Positions 32,097-40,245 of a stretch of DNA of 40,245 nt are shown here, piece after piece (position 1 is the first letter of the stretch; the number at the start of each line of letters is the position of its first letter). The DNA lies in contig SMDP01000005.1 of the NCBI GenBank assembly GCA_012911965.1, positions 1 through 40,245 of the forward strand, written 5' to 3'. The stretch is from Geitlerinema sp. P-1104. Its GTDB lineage: Bacteria; Cyanobacteriota; Cyanobacteriia; Cyanobacteriales; Geitlerinemataceae. Below the pieces are notes generated by a model, which saw only the letters and a program-made list of their open reading frames with translations, was not told the DNA's origin and made no database searches. The translations under genes and the position numbers were made by a program.

Positions 32097-32975
32097 TTGC
32101 CCCAAAAACCCCTCAATCCCCCGTCGAGTCGTATTCGGCCGTTCCAGATGAGGAACATGACCACAACAGGGAACCCAGACTAACTTACCCTGGGGCAGTC
32201 GTCTCATAAACTCCCCAGCATCATCGGTTCCCAAAATACGATCCTCCTCACCCCAAAGAACCAGGGTGGGGAGATCCAGTTGGGGCAGTTTAGCCGTTAA
32301 CGAAGGGAACCCCCCACTTTTCGTAAACTTAATGAGCGCCTCTTTCCAACCCGGACAGTCCAGATGTAACGCCGCACAACAACGAGCATCCGCCGAATTG
32401 AACGATTTGTCAAAATAAGCAGAATAACTAATCTGATTGCGCACCCCAGGCCGACGCAGAAAATTCGCCGCCAGACTATCAAAAGGCGGAAACAAGTATT
32501 TACCAATCACCGGCCCCTTGGCAATCCCCGCACTATCGAGCAGCACCACTCGTTCCACCGCCTCAGGGTAAGTCAGGGCAAAATCAATCGCCGCCGCTCC
32601 CCCCATCGACGCTCCTAGCAACACCACCGGGCGGGCGATCGCCTGTTGCCAAAATCTATACAAATGAGCTTTGATAGCATCGGGAGAAACCGCCCCCTGG
32701 GGCGATCGCTCCGTAAAGCCAAAGCCCAACAAATCCAACGCCCAAGTTTCCTGAGATTGGGCTAACAACGGTTGGAGGCGGCGAAATTCCAACACCGAAC
32801 TGTCAAAACCATGTAACAGTAGCAGCGGCGTCTGCCCCTCCCCCCGCTGCACATAAGTCGTAGGGATTTGTAAATCACCCACCTGAACCTCTAAACGTTG
32901 AATCGCCTGAGCCTGTTGAATCGAAGTCTCTTCACTCAGTTGGTGAACCGCAGCCGGGAGAAAATCGGGGAACAT
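32094..32975 (-). CDS. Alpha/beta hydrolase
   Basis: This 293-residue alpha/beta hydrolase has the oxyanion motif LLLHGFDSS, the nucleophile elbow LLGASMGGAA (Ser), an acid residue in LWGEEDRI, and the catalytic-type His in CGHVPHLERP. A cap region between the elbow and the acid contains DSAGIAKGPVIGKYLFPP. The sequence resembles hydrolases widespread in cyanobacteria and plastids; the substrate cannot be told and no neighbouring pathway helps. It is divergent from anmK with 38 bp between the starts, so the promoters must overlap. The stop codon lies inside a repeat element (see 32053). Confidence 0.88.
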   Translation of the reverse strand: MFPDFLPAAVHQLSEETSIQQAQAIQRLEVQVGDLQIPTTYVQRGEGQTPLLLLHGFDSSVLEFRRLQPLLAQSQETWALDLLGFGFTERSPQGAVSPDAIKAHLYRFWQQAIARPVVLLGASMGGAAAIDFALTYPEAVERVVLLDSAGIAKGPVIGKYLFPPFDSLAANFLRRPGVRNQISYSAYFDKSFNSADARCCAALHLDCPGWKEALIKFTKSGGFPSLTAKLPQLDLPTLVLWGEEDRILGTDDAGEFMRRLPQGKLVWVPCCGHVPHLERPNTTRRGIEGFLGQ

Positions 32976-33013
32976 GAAAAATCAGCCAGAACCTGAATCG
33001 TTAATCGTCAACC

Positions 33014-34204
33014 ATGCCGCAGCAAAGTCCAGATTTGATCATACCTGACCCCGAGACCCCCATTCGCGTCATCGGACTCATGAGTGGAACCTCCATCGAT
33101 GGCGTTGATGCCGTCCTCGTCGAACTCAGTGGCGGGCGATCGCCCCTCAACCTCAAACTTCTCGCCGCCCAAACCTTCCCCTACCCAAAAATCGCCGCCC
33201 CCAACCTGCGATCGCAACTCATCGCCGCCGCCAGTAACCAACCCCTCCCCCTCAGCCAACTCGCCCAACTCGACGACGCCATCGCCCAAGCCTTCGCCCA
33301 AGCCGCCCAACGCATCCAAACCCAGCAGCCCCCCGCCCAACTCATCGGGTCCCACGGACAAACCGTCTTTCACGCCCCACCCCCCCATCCCCAACACCTC
33401 GGCTACAGCCTACAACTCGGTCGTGGTGCCGTCATCGCCCACCACTGTGGACTCCCCACCGTCAGCAACTTTCGCGCCGCCGATATCGCCGCTGGCGGGC
33501 AAGGCGCGCCCCTCGTCCCCCCCATCGATGCCTGCCTCCTCGCCCACCCCAATCGCGATCGCTGCATCCAGAACCTCGGCGGAATCGGCAACGTCACCTA
33601 CCTCCCCGCCGGCTGTAGCCAAAACCTTCAGGGAGTCCTCGGCTGGGACACCGGCCCCGCCAACATTCTCATCGACCTCGCCGTCAGTCAACTCACCCAA
33701 GGCAAACAACAATACGACCAAAACGGTCAGTGGGCCGCCTCCGGAACCCCAGACCCCGACCTAGTACAACAGTGGCTGAAGCATCCCTTCCTCCGCCAAC
33801 CCCCCCCCAAATCTACCGGCCGAGAAGACTTCAGCCCCCACCTCTTACAGCAGTATCATCAGCAAGCCCAACACCTCAGCCCCGCCGACTGGCTCGCCAC
33901 CCTAACCGACTTCACCGCCGCCACCATCGCCGACAGTTACAAACGCTTCCTCCCCCAACTTCCCCAAGACGTAATCCTCTGCGGCGGCGGAAGTCGTAAC
34001 CCCTACCTAAAATCCCGTCTGCAAATCCATCTCCCCCAAACCACCCTCTCCAACAGCGACGACTGGGGACTCAACGCCGACTTCAAAGAAGCGATCGCCT
34101 TCGCCATCCTCGCCTACTGGCGCATCCAAGGCCATCCCAGCAACCTCCCCAACGTCACCGGCGCCTCCAAACCCGTCCCCCTCGGCGACATCCACCACCC
34201 CTAA
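33014..34204 (+). CDS. anmK: Anhydro-N-acetylmuramic acid kinase
   Basis: This 396-residue kinase of the ASKHA fold phosphorylates 1,6-anhydro-N-acetylmuramic acid while opening the anhydro ring, allowing reuse of cell-wall fragments. The start region VIGLMSGTSIDGVDAVLVEL is diagnostic. Further marks are GSHGQTVFH, the conserved DTGPANILID, and the ATP-site ILCGGGSRNPYLKSRL. The gene is rich in CCC-type codons, giving GC-skewed shadows in other frames. It starts 38 bp from the divergent hydrolase. No other murein recycling gene is nearby. The 3' end merges into a repeat-rich spacer. Confidence 0.95.
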   Translation: MPQQSPDLIIPDPETPIRVIGLMSGTSIDGVDAVLVELSGGRSPLNLKLLAAQTFPYPKIAAPNLRSQLIAAASNQPLPLSQLAQLDDAIAQAFAQAAQRIQTQQPPAQLIGSHGQTVFHAPPPHPQHLGYSLQLGRGAVIAHHCGLPTVSNFRAADIAAGGQGAPLVPPIDACLLAHPNRDRCIQNLGGIGNVTYLPAGCSQNLQGVLGWDTGPANILIDLAVSQLTQGKQQYDQNGQWAASGTPDPDLVQQWLKHPFLRQPPPKSTGREDFSPHLLQQYHQQAQHLSPADWLATLTDFTAATIADSYKRFLPQLPQDVILCGGGSRNPYLKSRLQIHLPQTTLSNSDDWGLNADFKEAIAFAILAYWRIQGHPSNLPNVTGASKPVPLGDIHHP

Positions 34205-34340
34205 CCCCCTTGCCCCTTGCCTCCTCCCTCCTTTTCTCCGTGTCCTCTGTGCCTCTGTGGTGACCCCCTTGCCCCCCGACTGCCGACTGCCGACTGCCGA
34301 CTGCCGACTTCCCCTACTGCCTACTACCTACTGCTAAGAT
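34205..34340. repeat. Composite repeat spacer after anmK
   Basis: It contains a CTCCGTGTCCTCTGTG element (34236-34268), four CGACTGC heptamers (34277-34304, plus a partial unit) and three CTACTGC/CTACTAC heptamers (34314-34334). All words belong to the 7-bp family seen at 9069, 10318 and 25718. Confidence 0.85.
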
Positions 34341-34398
34341 TCTCCTAGCGAGGAATTCTCTCACCCTCGAACTTGATAGCAATCCTTTGTTGTAAATT

Positions 34399-34848
34399 GT
34401 GGTATCTCACTCGTTTTTACTTGAACAAGGTCGGTGGCGCCTAGAAGGCAACTGGCTTGAACGATCCAACCCGCCCATTGCACTGACGGGTCGCATCATC
34501 GTCGCCTGGGGACAAGACAACTGGTATAGCATGGTCACCAAACTCACCTTCCCCAACCGAGAACGGCAAGAAATCACCTGTCAATATCGAGGTCGTCTCG
34601 ACGGCGGCGAGCGTCAATACACATTTGTTTTACAACACAGCGAACTAGGACGAGTTGAAGGAGAAGGTTGGATCACCCCAGCCGCCATCGTCCAACGCTA
34701 CTGGACCCTCAACGACAAACAACGCCGCAGCGGCTTTGAAACCCTCACCCGCCTCGACACCGGCAAATACGCCATCTCCGGCGGCATGATGGCCGGCCTA
34801 CACCTCACCAGCGCCATGGATGCCACCGTCATCTTGCAGTACAGTTAA
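34399..34848 (+). CDS. Conserved protein of unknown function, beta-rich
   Basis: This 149-residue product starts at GTG 34399 (MVSHSFLLEQGRWRLEGNWLE). It alternates hydrophobic and polar residues in a way that predicts mostly beta strands (IALTGRIIVAWG, YSMVTKLTFP, QEITCQYRGRL, QYTFVLQHSELGRVEGEGWI), ending in SGGMMAGLHLTSAMDATVILQYS. No signal peptide, membrane helix or catalytic motif is visible. A calycin- or lipocalin-like barrel is possible from the strand pattern, but I do not recognise the family. It stands alone between two repeat-rich spacers, and the start lies about 60 bases after the heptamers. Confidence 0.6.
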   Translation: MVSHSFLLEQGRWRLEGNWLERSNPPIALTGRIIVAWGQDNWYSMVTKLTFPNRERQEITCQYRGRLDGGERQYTFVLQHSELGRVEGEGWITPAAIVQRYWTLNDKQRRSGFETLTRLDTGKYAISGGMMAGLHLTSAMDATVILQYS

Positions 34849-34885
34849 ACCAATCATGACCCCCCAGACCTCCCCCTCCCCTCTT

Positions 34886-34935
34886 CCTCTGTGTCCTCGG
34901 GCGTCCACAAGGGCGCGCCCCTACGTGGTTCCCCC
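34886..34935. repeat. Nested repeat: palindromic element inside a CTCTGTGTCC element
   Basis: The 26-bp palindromic core (34899-34924), a three-mismatch copy of the cores at 8902, 8952 and 9006, interrupts a CCTCTGTGTCCTC...TGGTTCCCCCC element. Compared with the copy at 32053, about ten bases (TGTGTCTCTG) are replaced by the core. Confidence 0.75.
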
Positions 34936-35109
34936 CTTGCCCCTTGCCTCTTAACCTCATTAACAACCGATCGCATTTTTGCCGAACCCCTCAAAAATCC
35001 CGAAAAACTACTGTAAAATTAACCTGGCTCACCCCAAACTCTCTCCACATCGCCATCCTTAAAGAGCAATTGCCCTTTAACCCACCTAGCCGTCTTTCAC
35101 AAATTCTGT

Positions 35110-35868
35110 ATGACCGTTATCACCCCCGATAAAACCGCTCTCGATCTCGATCGCGCCAATCAACAGCTAAACAACGCCAACGCCAGCGATATCGTGGCCT
35201 GGGCGGCCCAAACCTTTGGCGACGGCCTAGTCATGAGTAGCAGTTTTGGGATTCAAGCGGCGGTCATGTTACACCTGGTGACCCAAGTGAAACCCGATAT
35301 CCCCGTCATTTGGGTCGATACCGGCTATCTCCCCCCAGAAACCTATCACTTCGCCGAAGAGTTACAACAACGGCTGAACCTCAACCTACATATCTACCAA
35401 TCCCCCCTCAGCCCCGCCCGCATGGAAGCCCTCTACGGCAAACTCTGGGAACAAGAAGACGTCGCCGCCCTCAACCGCTACGATGCCATTCGTAAAGTTG
35501 AACCCATGCAGCGGGCCCTGCGCGAACTTGGGGCCACCGCCTGGCTAGCCGGATTACGCGCCAACCAAACCCAACATCGCCGCAACCTGCGTCCCGTCGA
35601 ACGCCAAGGCGAGTATTACAAAGTTTTCCCCATCCTCGATTGGTCTGCCAAAGATGTCTATGAGTATCTGACAGCCAACGACTTACCCTACCATCCCTAC
35701 TTTGACCTCGGCTACACCACCGTCGGCGATTGGCATTCCAGTCGCCCCGTAACCGCCGATGATGACCATGAACGGGATACCCGCTTCCGAGGACTCAAGC
35801 AAGAATGTGGCTTACATCTGCCCGAAAGTGACGGAGAATCCGAAAGCCTCGATTCTAGCTCCCTCTAA
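35110..35868 (+). CDS. cysH: Phosphoadenosine phosphosulfate reductase
   Basis: This 252-residue thioredoxin-dependent reductase converts PAPS to sulfite in sulfate assimilation. Motifs are the PP-loop-like [30 protein letters not shown], the substrate-binding [14 protein letters not shown], and the catalytic Cys in QECGLHLPE near the C-terminus. The extra CC and CxxC cysteines that bind a 4Fe-4S cluster in APS reductases are absent, which supports PAPS as substrate. No sulfur genes are adjacent. An ABC exporter follows 42 bp downstream on the same strand. Confidence 0.95.
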   Translation: MTVITPDKTALDLDRANQQLNNANASDIVAWAAQTFGDGLVMSSSFGIQAAVMLHLVTQVKPDIPVIWVDTGYLPPETYHFAEELQQRLNLNLHIYQSPLSPARMEALYGKLWEQEDVAALNRYDAIRKVEPMQRALRELGATAWLAGLRANQTQHRRNLRPVERQGEYYKVFPILDWSAKDVYEYLTANDLPYHPYFDLGYTTVGDWHSSRPVTADDDHERDTRFRGLKQECGLHLPESDGESESLDSSSL

Positions 35869-35910
35869 CGCCTCTGGCGCGATCGCCCCTCCACCTCACC
35901 CCATCTCAAT

Positions 35911-37728
35911 ATGTCTTCGTTTCGAGACGTTGTCGGATATTTCCGCGCCTATCGTCGTTCGGCAATTCTCAGCATTCTCCTCACCGGAAGTTTTGAGATT
36001 CTTGATTTAGCGGTTCCCTATGCCGTCGGACAGATTCTCAATGTTCTCTCGGGCCAACGCCTCGATCAAATGTCCCAGACGTTGGTCAATAGCACCGCCC
36101 AACTGCTCAAGGTTGACCCCGATATTAACCTACAACTTGGGGTTTTCGTGGGCATTATTTTCGTGATTTCTGTTCTACGCGCCCCCTTGCAACCCTGGCT
36201 CAGTGGTTGGTTTCATTGGTGGATTGCCCTCAAAACTCGCCAGGATAAATCGAAAGCTGTCGTCACCAAAGTTTTGGAATTACCCCTCAACTTTTATGAC
36301 GAAAATAATCCAGGACGCATCGCTGGACGAGTTGCCAAAGGGATTACAAACTACACCTGGACTTATCCTGAAATTGCCGGCCAGTTCCTCCCCAAGCTCA
36401 TTCGCGTCCTGGGAGTTTTTATCATTATTGCCCTAATTGAACCCTGGGTGGCCCTGGTTTTTGGGCTATCCTTCGTGAGTATTTTGCTGTTTAGTTTACG
36501 CCATTTACAGGCAATTGTTAGAAAAGAAAATGCCCTAGACCGCTATTTGGAAAATATTGATAGCCGAACGTCAGAGATTATTACCAATATCAAAACCGTT
36601 AAGTCTTTCGCCAATGAGGGACGGGAATTTAAACGACAACAACAACGCATCGATCGCGCCCACTATTTCACGATTCACCGGATTCACCGCGATTATGTCA
36701 TTCTCGACACCTGGCGGCGTAGCGTTATCCAAATGTCCCTATTTGGTATTCTCGTGATGACCTTGTGGGCCACGGTGAATGGACAAATTTCCCTGGGGCA
36801 TTTCATTACCACCTTCACCATCTCCAGTTACGCCTATGCCGAACTGCGGCCCCTCAGCCTCATTGCCGAAGTCTTTGCCCGCCGCTACAGTTCTATGGTG
36901 CGCTTCCATGAGTTACTCAATACTCCCTCAGGGCAAGATGCGGCCCGCTTGGTTTTGGATCACAGCCGAGAGACATCCTATCAGTTTAAGGGGGCGATCG
37001 CCTTTAAGCAGGTCGTCTTTGGCTACAACCCCACTATCCCGATTTTGAAAGAACTTGATTTTGAGATTCAACCCCGGCAAACTGTCGCCTTGGTAGGGCG
37101 ATCGGGATCAGGGAAATCGACATTGGTTAAGCTTCTATTTCGCTATTTTCAACCGGATTCTGGGCATATCTATCTCGATGGACAGGATATTCAGTCCCTA
37201 GATGTGGGACAGTATCGGCGGCGCTTAGCCATCGTTCATCAAGATGTGGATATTTTTAACGGCACTCTTTTAGATAATCTCAAATATGGAAATCCTGACG
37301 CCACCTGGCAGCAGGTGGAATCTGCCTGTGCGATCGCCCGCGTCGATGAGTTTATTGCCGAACTTCCTCAAGGCTATGCCACCATCGTCGGCGAGCGTGG
37401 CGTCCGACTCTCGGGGGGACAGCGCCAACGCATCGGCATCGCCCGCGCCCTGATTGTCAATCCCGATATCTTGGTCTTTGATGAAGCTACCTCCAGTTTA
37501 GACTACGAATCAGAACGCTCGATTCAAGACGCCATGCACTCCATTTTGGGCACGCGCACCACCATTATCATCGCCCATCGCCTCAGCACCATCCGCGATG
37601 CTGACCAGATTATTGTCCTCGATAACGGCGCGATCGCCGAACTTGGCTCCCACCAAGATTTACTCTCCCAAGGTGGACTCTATCGCCGACTTCACGATCT
37701 ATCTGAAAGCGGCGATTTGCTCGACTAA
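35911..37728 (+). CDS. ABC transporter, fused permease and ATP-binding protein (half-transporter)
   Basis: This 605-residue ABCB-like half transporter would act as a homodimer or with a partner. The N-terminal part carries six membrane helices (about 20-45, 85-110, 160-185 and onward to about 310). The nucleotide-binding domain has Walker A GRSGSGKSTLV, Q-loop IVHQDVDIFNG, signature LSGGQRQRIGIARAL, Walker B ILVFDEATSSLD and the switch His in IIAHRLST. The substrate (lipid, peptide or drug) cannot be told. It may be transcribed with cysH, 42 bp upstream. The 3' end is followed within 40 bp by the promoter of the NDH-2 leader. Confidence 0.9.
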   Translation: MSSFRDVVGYFRAYRRSAILSILLTGSFEILDLAVPYAVGQILNVLSGQRLDQMSQTLVNSTAQLLKVDPDINLQLGVFVGIIFVISVLRAPLQPWLSGWFHWWIALKTRQDKSKAVVTKVLELPLNFYDENNPGRIAGRVAKGITNYTWTYPEIAGQFLPKLIRVLGVFIIIALIEPWVALVFGLSFVSILLFSLRHLQAIVRKENALDRYLENIDSRTSEIITNIKTVKSFANEGREFKRQQQRIDRAHYFTIHRIHRDYVILDTWRRSVIQMSLFGILVMTLWATVNGQISLGHFITTFTISSYAYAELRPLSLIAEVFARRYSSMVRFHELLNTPSGQDAARLVLDHSRETSYQFKGAIAFKQVVFGYNPTIPILKELDFEIQPRQTVALVGRSGSGKSTLVKLLFRYFQPDSGHIYLDGQDIQSLDVGQYRRRLAIVHQDVDIFNGTLLDNLKYGNPDATWQQVESACAIARVDEFIAELPQGYATIVGERGVRLSGGQRQRIGIARALIVNPDILVFDEATSSLDYESERSIQDAMHSILGTRTTIIIAHRLSTIRDADQIIVLDNGAIAELGSHQDLLSQGGLYRRLHDLSESGDLLD

Positions 37729-37768
37729 TCCCCCTTCCAGGAAATTTCAATTTTTTCTCCCCAAACCC

Positions 37769-37798
37769 TTGACAGTCTCTCAAGAGACTCGGTATAAT
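37769..37798 (+). promoter_or_regulatory. Consensus promoter with palindromic operator in the spacer
   Basis: TTGACA (37769-37774) and TATAAT (37793-37798) are both perfect, 18 bp apart. The spacer is largely an inverted repeat, AGTCTCT-CA-AGAGACT (37774-37789), which touches the -35. A bound dimer would block polymerase, so this looks like a repressor operator. Start of transcription is expected near 37805. Confidence 0.75.
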
Positions 37799-37804
37799 TG
37801 AGAC

Positions 37805-37927
37805 ACAACTATAAATAAAGTCTTAGCCCGCCTCGGGTAGCACCAAATTTTCCGACGGTTAGGAGCAAGGCTTCGCGGCCCCGGTGCGGGCCGCGCAAAG
37901 CCAAACATCTAGGCTGCGCAATTTTTT
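37805..37927 (+). ncRNA. Structured leader or small RNA with competing hairpins and terminator
   Basis: After the promoter come hairpin CCCG-CCT-CGGG (37827-37837), hairpin A (37869-37902: GGCTT, then GCGGCCC, loop CGGTGC, GGGCCGC, then AAGCC), and hairpin B (37893-37919: GCGC-AA-AGCC, 9-nt loop, GGCT-GCGC) followed by AATTTTTT. A and B share bases 37893-37902 and exclude each other, as in attenuators and riboswitches. It is either a conditional leader of the NDH-2 gene or an independent sRNA of about 120 nt. I do not recognise the class. Confidence 0.5.
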
Positions 37928-37959
37928 CAGGTCAGTAAAACCGGGTCTTCAGCAGAACC

Positions 37960-38002
37960 TATAATAATAAGTTCAGGGTTGCCCTTTCTCCTTGTACCTG
38001 AA
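37960..38002 (+). promoter_or_regulatory. Second -10-like box and hairpin at the NDH-2 start
   Basis: TATAAT at 37960-37965 has no good -35. TTCAGG (37972-37977) and CCTGAA (37997-38002) can pair and end directly at the ATG, so the start codon would sit at the base of a stem. No ribosome binding site is visible in front of the ATG. Confidence 0.35.
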
Positions 38003-39163
38003 ATGAACCGTCCCCCCAGCTCTCCCCTAAACCCACGCATCTGCATTTTGGGTGGTGGTTTCGCGGGACTATATAGCGCCTTAGCCCTAGCCAAGATTCA
38101 ACTCTTAGAGCAATGGCAGATCATCGTCATCGACAAAACCGATCGCTTTGAATTCAGCCCCCTACTCTACGAACTCATTAGCGGCGAACTCGAAGCCTGG
38201 GAAGTTGCCCCCCCGTACCTGCAACTCTTGCGCAACGAGCGCATCAGCTTCTACTGCGATCACATCGAAGCCATTAATCTCGAAGCACGTCAGATCCAAC
38301 TGCGCGATCGCACTCCAATAGCCTATACCTATCTCATCATCGCCCTAGGCCTTGAAAGTCGGGTTCCCCCTCACCCCGACGTATTGAGCTTCCGCCGCTT
38401 AGCCGACGTCAAGCGACTCAACGCCGAACTAGAGCGATTACAGCATCAAGCCTCCCTAGATATCAGCATTGTCGGAGCCGGAGCCAGTGGCGTCGAACTA
38501 GCCTGCAAACTCGCCGATCGTCTCGGCGATCGCCATCAAATCCATCTCATCCATCGCGGCTCACAACTACTACCAGGATTCAGCCCCCAAACCCGCAAAG
38601 CCGCCGAGCGAGCCATCAACAAACGCCGTATCCACATCAGCCTCAACACCAACGTCAACGCCATCGGGCATCAAGGAGACTTTCAACTTCAACTCCAGCA
38701 ACAAGAAAAATCCTTCAAAGAAACCAGCCATCTCGTTATCTGGACGGCCGGAACCCAAGTCAACCCCCTAATTCGCTCACTTCCCGGAGGCGAGCAAGGT
38801 CAACTTCCCGTCACCCCCGAATTACAACTGAGCGGCTACCCAGAAGTCTTTGTCCTCGGCGACTTAGCCGCCACCCCCTTCAACAACAGCGCCCAAGTCG
38901 CCTATCAACAGGCCCCCCACCTCGCCAAAAACCTCAAATCCTATGTCTTTCAAGGCTCCCTCAAACCCTTCCGTTACCGGCATCTCGGTGAAATGCTCAC
39001 CCTAGGCATCCGCAACAGCGTTGTCCATAGCTTCGGCATCACCCTAACCGGGAGATTGGGTCACCTCATCCGCACCCTCGTGTATATCCAACGACTCCCC
39101 ACCCTACGACAAACCCTAACCGTCTTCTGTCATCAACTCAAACGTCTGATTAAACGCCAATAA
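38003..39163 (+). CDS. Type II NAD(P)H dehydrogenase (NDH-2-like FAD oxidoreductase)
   Basis: This 386-residue flavoprotein of the NDH-2 family would oxidise NAD(P)H and reduce plastoquinone at the membrane surface without pumping protons. The FAD motif ICILGGGFAGLYSALAL, the DRFEFSPLLYELISGE segment, the NADH motif ISIVGAGASGVELACKLADRL, and the second FAD site VFVLGDLAA are all present. The C-terminus is amphipathic and basic (LGHLIRTLVYIQRLPTLRQTL...), as expected for a monotopic membrane anchor. I chose ATG 38003 over an upstream TTG. It is preceded by a 198-nt leader with a terminator-like structure, so expression is probably conditional. The related carotenoid desaturases lack this second GxGxxG, so they are less likely. 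Confidence 0.88.
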   Translation: MNRPPSSPLNPRICILGGGFAGLYSALALAKIQLLEQWQIIVIDKTDRFEFSPLLYELISGELEAWEVAPPYLQLLRNERISFYCDHIEAINLEARQIQLRDRTPIAYTYLIIALGLESRVPPHPDVLSFRRLADVKRLNAELERLQHQASLDISIVGAGASGVELACKLADRLGDRHQIHLIHRGSQLLPGFSPQTRKAAERAINKRRIHISLNTNVNAIGHQGDFQLQLQQQEKSFKETSHLVIWTAGTQVNPLIRSLPGGEQGQLPVTPELQLSGYPEVFVLGDLAATPFNNSAQVAYQQAPHLAKNLKSYVFQGSLKPFRYRHLGEMLTLGIRNSVVHSFGITLTGRLGHLIRTLVYIQRLPTLRQTLTVFCHQLKRLIKRQ

Positions 39164-39376
39164 CTCCCCTATACCTTCACATCTGATCCGGCCACCCACA
39201 AAATACTCACCCAAGCAGGCTAATCCCCTTAGAGCCATTCTTGTATGGGAATGCTACGATCAGGGGCAAGATCGACCCAATGATCCCAGTCCAACTGACA
39301 TAAAATCTCAACCTAATCCAAGTTGTGAATCCCTAACCCCAGGTAAAGTCCCCTCCTAAATTTTACCGTCATCTCC

Positions 39377-40245
39377 ATGTTTTGTCCCCAGAATGCTGAA
39401 ACCAGCCCAGACAATAGCCCCTTCCAAATACTGTTTAACACCGTTGGCGAGGGGTTGATTCTCGTCGATGACCAAGGCTATTGTCAGCAAATCAACCCAG
39501 CCGCCTGTCAGATGTTAGGTCAATCAGTCGCCAGCTTGAGCCAGCGTCACCTGAATGACCTCAGCCAACTAGGACTTGAGGGCATCCCCCCCTGGACAAA
39601 GCCCCTAAACCCGACCCCTCAAACCGGACAATTTCGACTGCAACAGGCCGATGGCACAACCCATCATATCGACTGTATCATCATCCCCCATATCACCCCA
39701 GAGCATCATTTACTGAATTGGCGATTGAGCCGTCCCCAAAGCACCGCAAACGCCTCCCCAAAACCGGCCTCGATCAACCCCTCAGGGAGCCGTTGCCTTG
39801 ACATCGATATCAAGCCAATCGCCCCTGACGAGTTAGAAGTCTTCTACCGGCTACAAAAAATTTCCGAAAACATCCCCGGAGTCATCTATCAATTTTGTCT
39901 TCATCCCGATGGTCGTTGTCACTTTCCCTATGCGAGCGGTCAATTCCGAGAGCTGTATCATATCGTCCCCGAAACCCTCTATGACGATGCCAGCGCCGTC
40001 TTTGAGGTTGTTCATCCTGATGACTTAGAGCGAGTACAACAGTCCATCCTCAGATCCGGTCAAACCCGAACTCCTTGGCGTTGCGAATATCGCATCTATA
40101 GCCCCGACGGCAAAATTCGTTGGATTTTGGGTCAAGCCAGTCCCCAAGCCGACCCCGACGGCAGTATCACCTGGTATGGCTATCTGCAAGATATTACCCA
40201 CCAAAAAGCTATAGAAGAGACCCTGCGCCAGAGCGAACAGCAGTT
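39377..40245 (+). CDS. PAS-domain sensor protein, N-terminal part (runs off right edge)
   Basis: The first 289 codons of a multi-PAS protein are present from ATG 39377, still open at the window's end. PAS 1 covers about residues 15-110 (LFNTVGEGLILVDDQGYCQQINPAACQMLG). A linker rich in Ser and Pro follows, then PAS 2 at about 160-280 (IPGVIYQFCLHPDGRCHFPYASG, VVHPDDLERVQQSI and a C-terminal WYGYLQDITHQKAIEE), after which a coiled coil begins. The output domain lies outside; a histidine kinase or a GGDEF protein would be usual. No ribosome binding site is evident. Confidence 0.85.
   Translation, partial: MFCPQNAETSPDNSPFQILFNTVGEGLILVDDQGYCQQINPAACQMLGQSVASLSQRHLNDLSQLGLEGIPPWTKPLNPTPQTGQFRLQQADGTTHHIDCIIIPHITPEHHLLNWRLSRPQSTANASPKPASINPSGSRCLDIDIKPIAPDELEVFYRLQKISENIPGVIYQFCLHPDGRCHFPYASGQFRELYHIVPETLYDDASAVFEVVHPDDLERVQQSILRSGQTRTPWRCEYRIYSPDGKIRWILGQASPQADPDGSITWYGYLQDITHQKAIEETLRQSEQQ

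Noticed and set aside
33084..33764. 226-codon proline/serine-rich ORF inside anmK
   Set aside because: Shadow frame caused by the CCC-rich codon use of anmK.
37784..37804. GAGAC direct repeat flanking the -10 of the NDH-2 leader promoter
   Set aside because: Too short to claim as a site separately from the much stronger palindrome in the spacer.
37930..37965. Possible small SRP RNA, from the string AGGTCAG...CCGGG...CAGCAG
   Set aside because: Spacing and the apical GGAAG-type loop of SRP RNA do not fit; the resemblance is limited to scattered short words.

Overview
The window is cyanobacterial chromosome. The evidence is the very frequent HIP1 palindrome GCGATCGC, three phycobilin-lyase genes, a high-light-inducible protein, a group 2 sigma factor preceded by an HLR1 element, MenD, HemJ and a PetR/PetP-type copper switch. 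Base composition is fairly GC-rich, and short 7-bp tandem repeats are scattered between genes. A filamentous non-heterocystous (Oscillatoriales-like) organism is my guess, not something the sequence proves. I saw no rRNA, tRNA, CRISPR array or intact transposase.

Layout. 1-503: the end of a small operon pairing an antitoxin-like protein with an HNH endonuclease that runs off the left edge. 768-2982: three CpcS/CpeS-family bilin lyases, one divergent from the other two; the last has a leader bounded by a 14-bp inverted repeat. 2987-6859 (minus): membrane protein, CtaA-type copper ATPase and WcaF-like acetyltransferase. 7087-7680: recR with an anomalous start, convergent with an NTF2-membrane fusion protein. 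8881-9159: interspersed and heptamer repeats abutting alanine dehydrogenase. 10414-14194: Hlip, a small membrane protein, PetR-PetP and MenD. 14215-23226: signalling block with a response regulator carrying a pseudo-DHp domain, a CBS-PAS histidine kinase, a PATAN protein, a sigma factor and a PAS-GAF histidine kinase; an IS605/IS607-like right-end remnant sits between the last two. 23281-27992: PhzF, TpiA, small membrane protein, SdhA, HicAB. 28050-30944: a five-PAS adenylate cyclase. 31413-39163: HemJ, alpha/beta hydrolase, AnmK, unknown protein, CysH, ABC exporter, and a type II NADH dehydrogenase with a long structured leader. The window ends in a truncated PAS protein.

How the parts relate. 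Several genes serve the photosynthetic machinery: bilin lyases, Hlip, MenD for phylloquinone, HemJ for tetrapyrroles, CtaA and PetRP for copper and plastocyanin/cytochrome c6, and SdhA and NDH-2 for electron input to plastoquinone. A second group is sensory: two histidine kinases, one cyclase and one partial PAS protein, which share PAS and DHp subtypes. The most interesting non-coding signals are the candidate attenuator or sRNA upstream of NDH-2 with a palindrome inside its promoter, the HLR1 box at the sigma gene, the lyase leader, the isolated omegaRNA-like right end, and the palindromic repeat nested inside another repeat.
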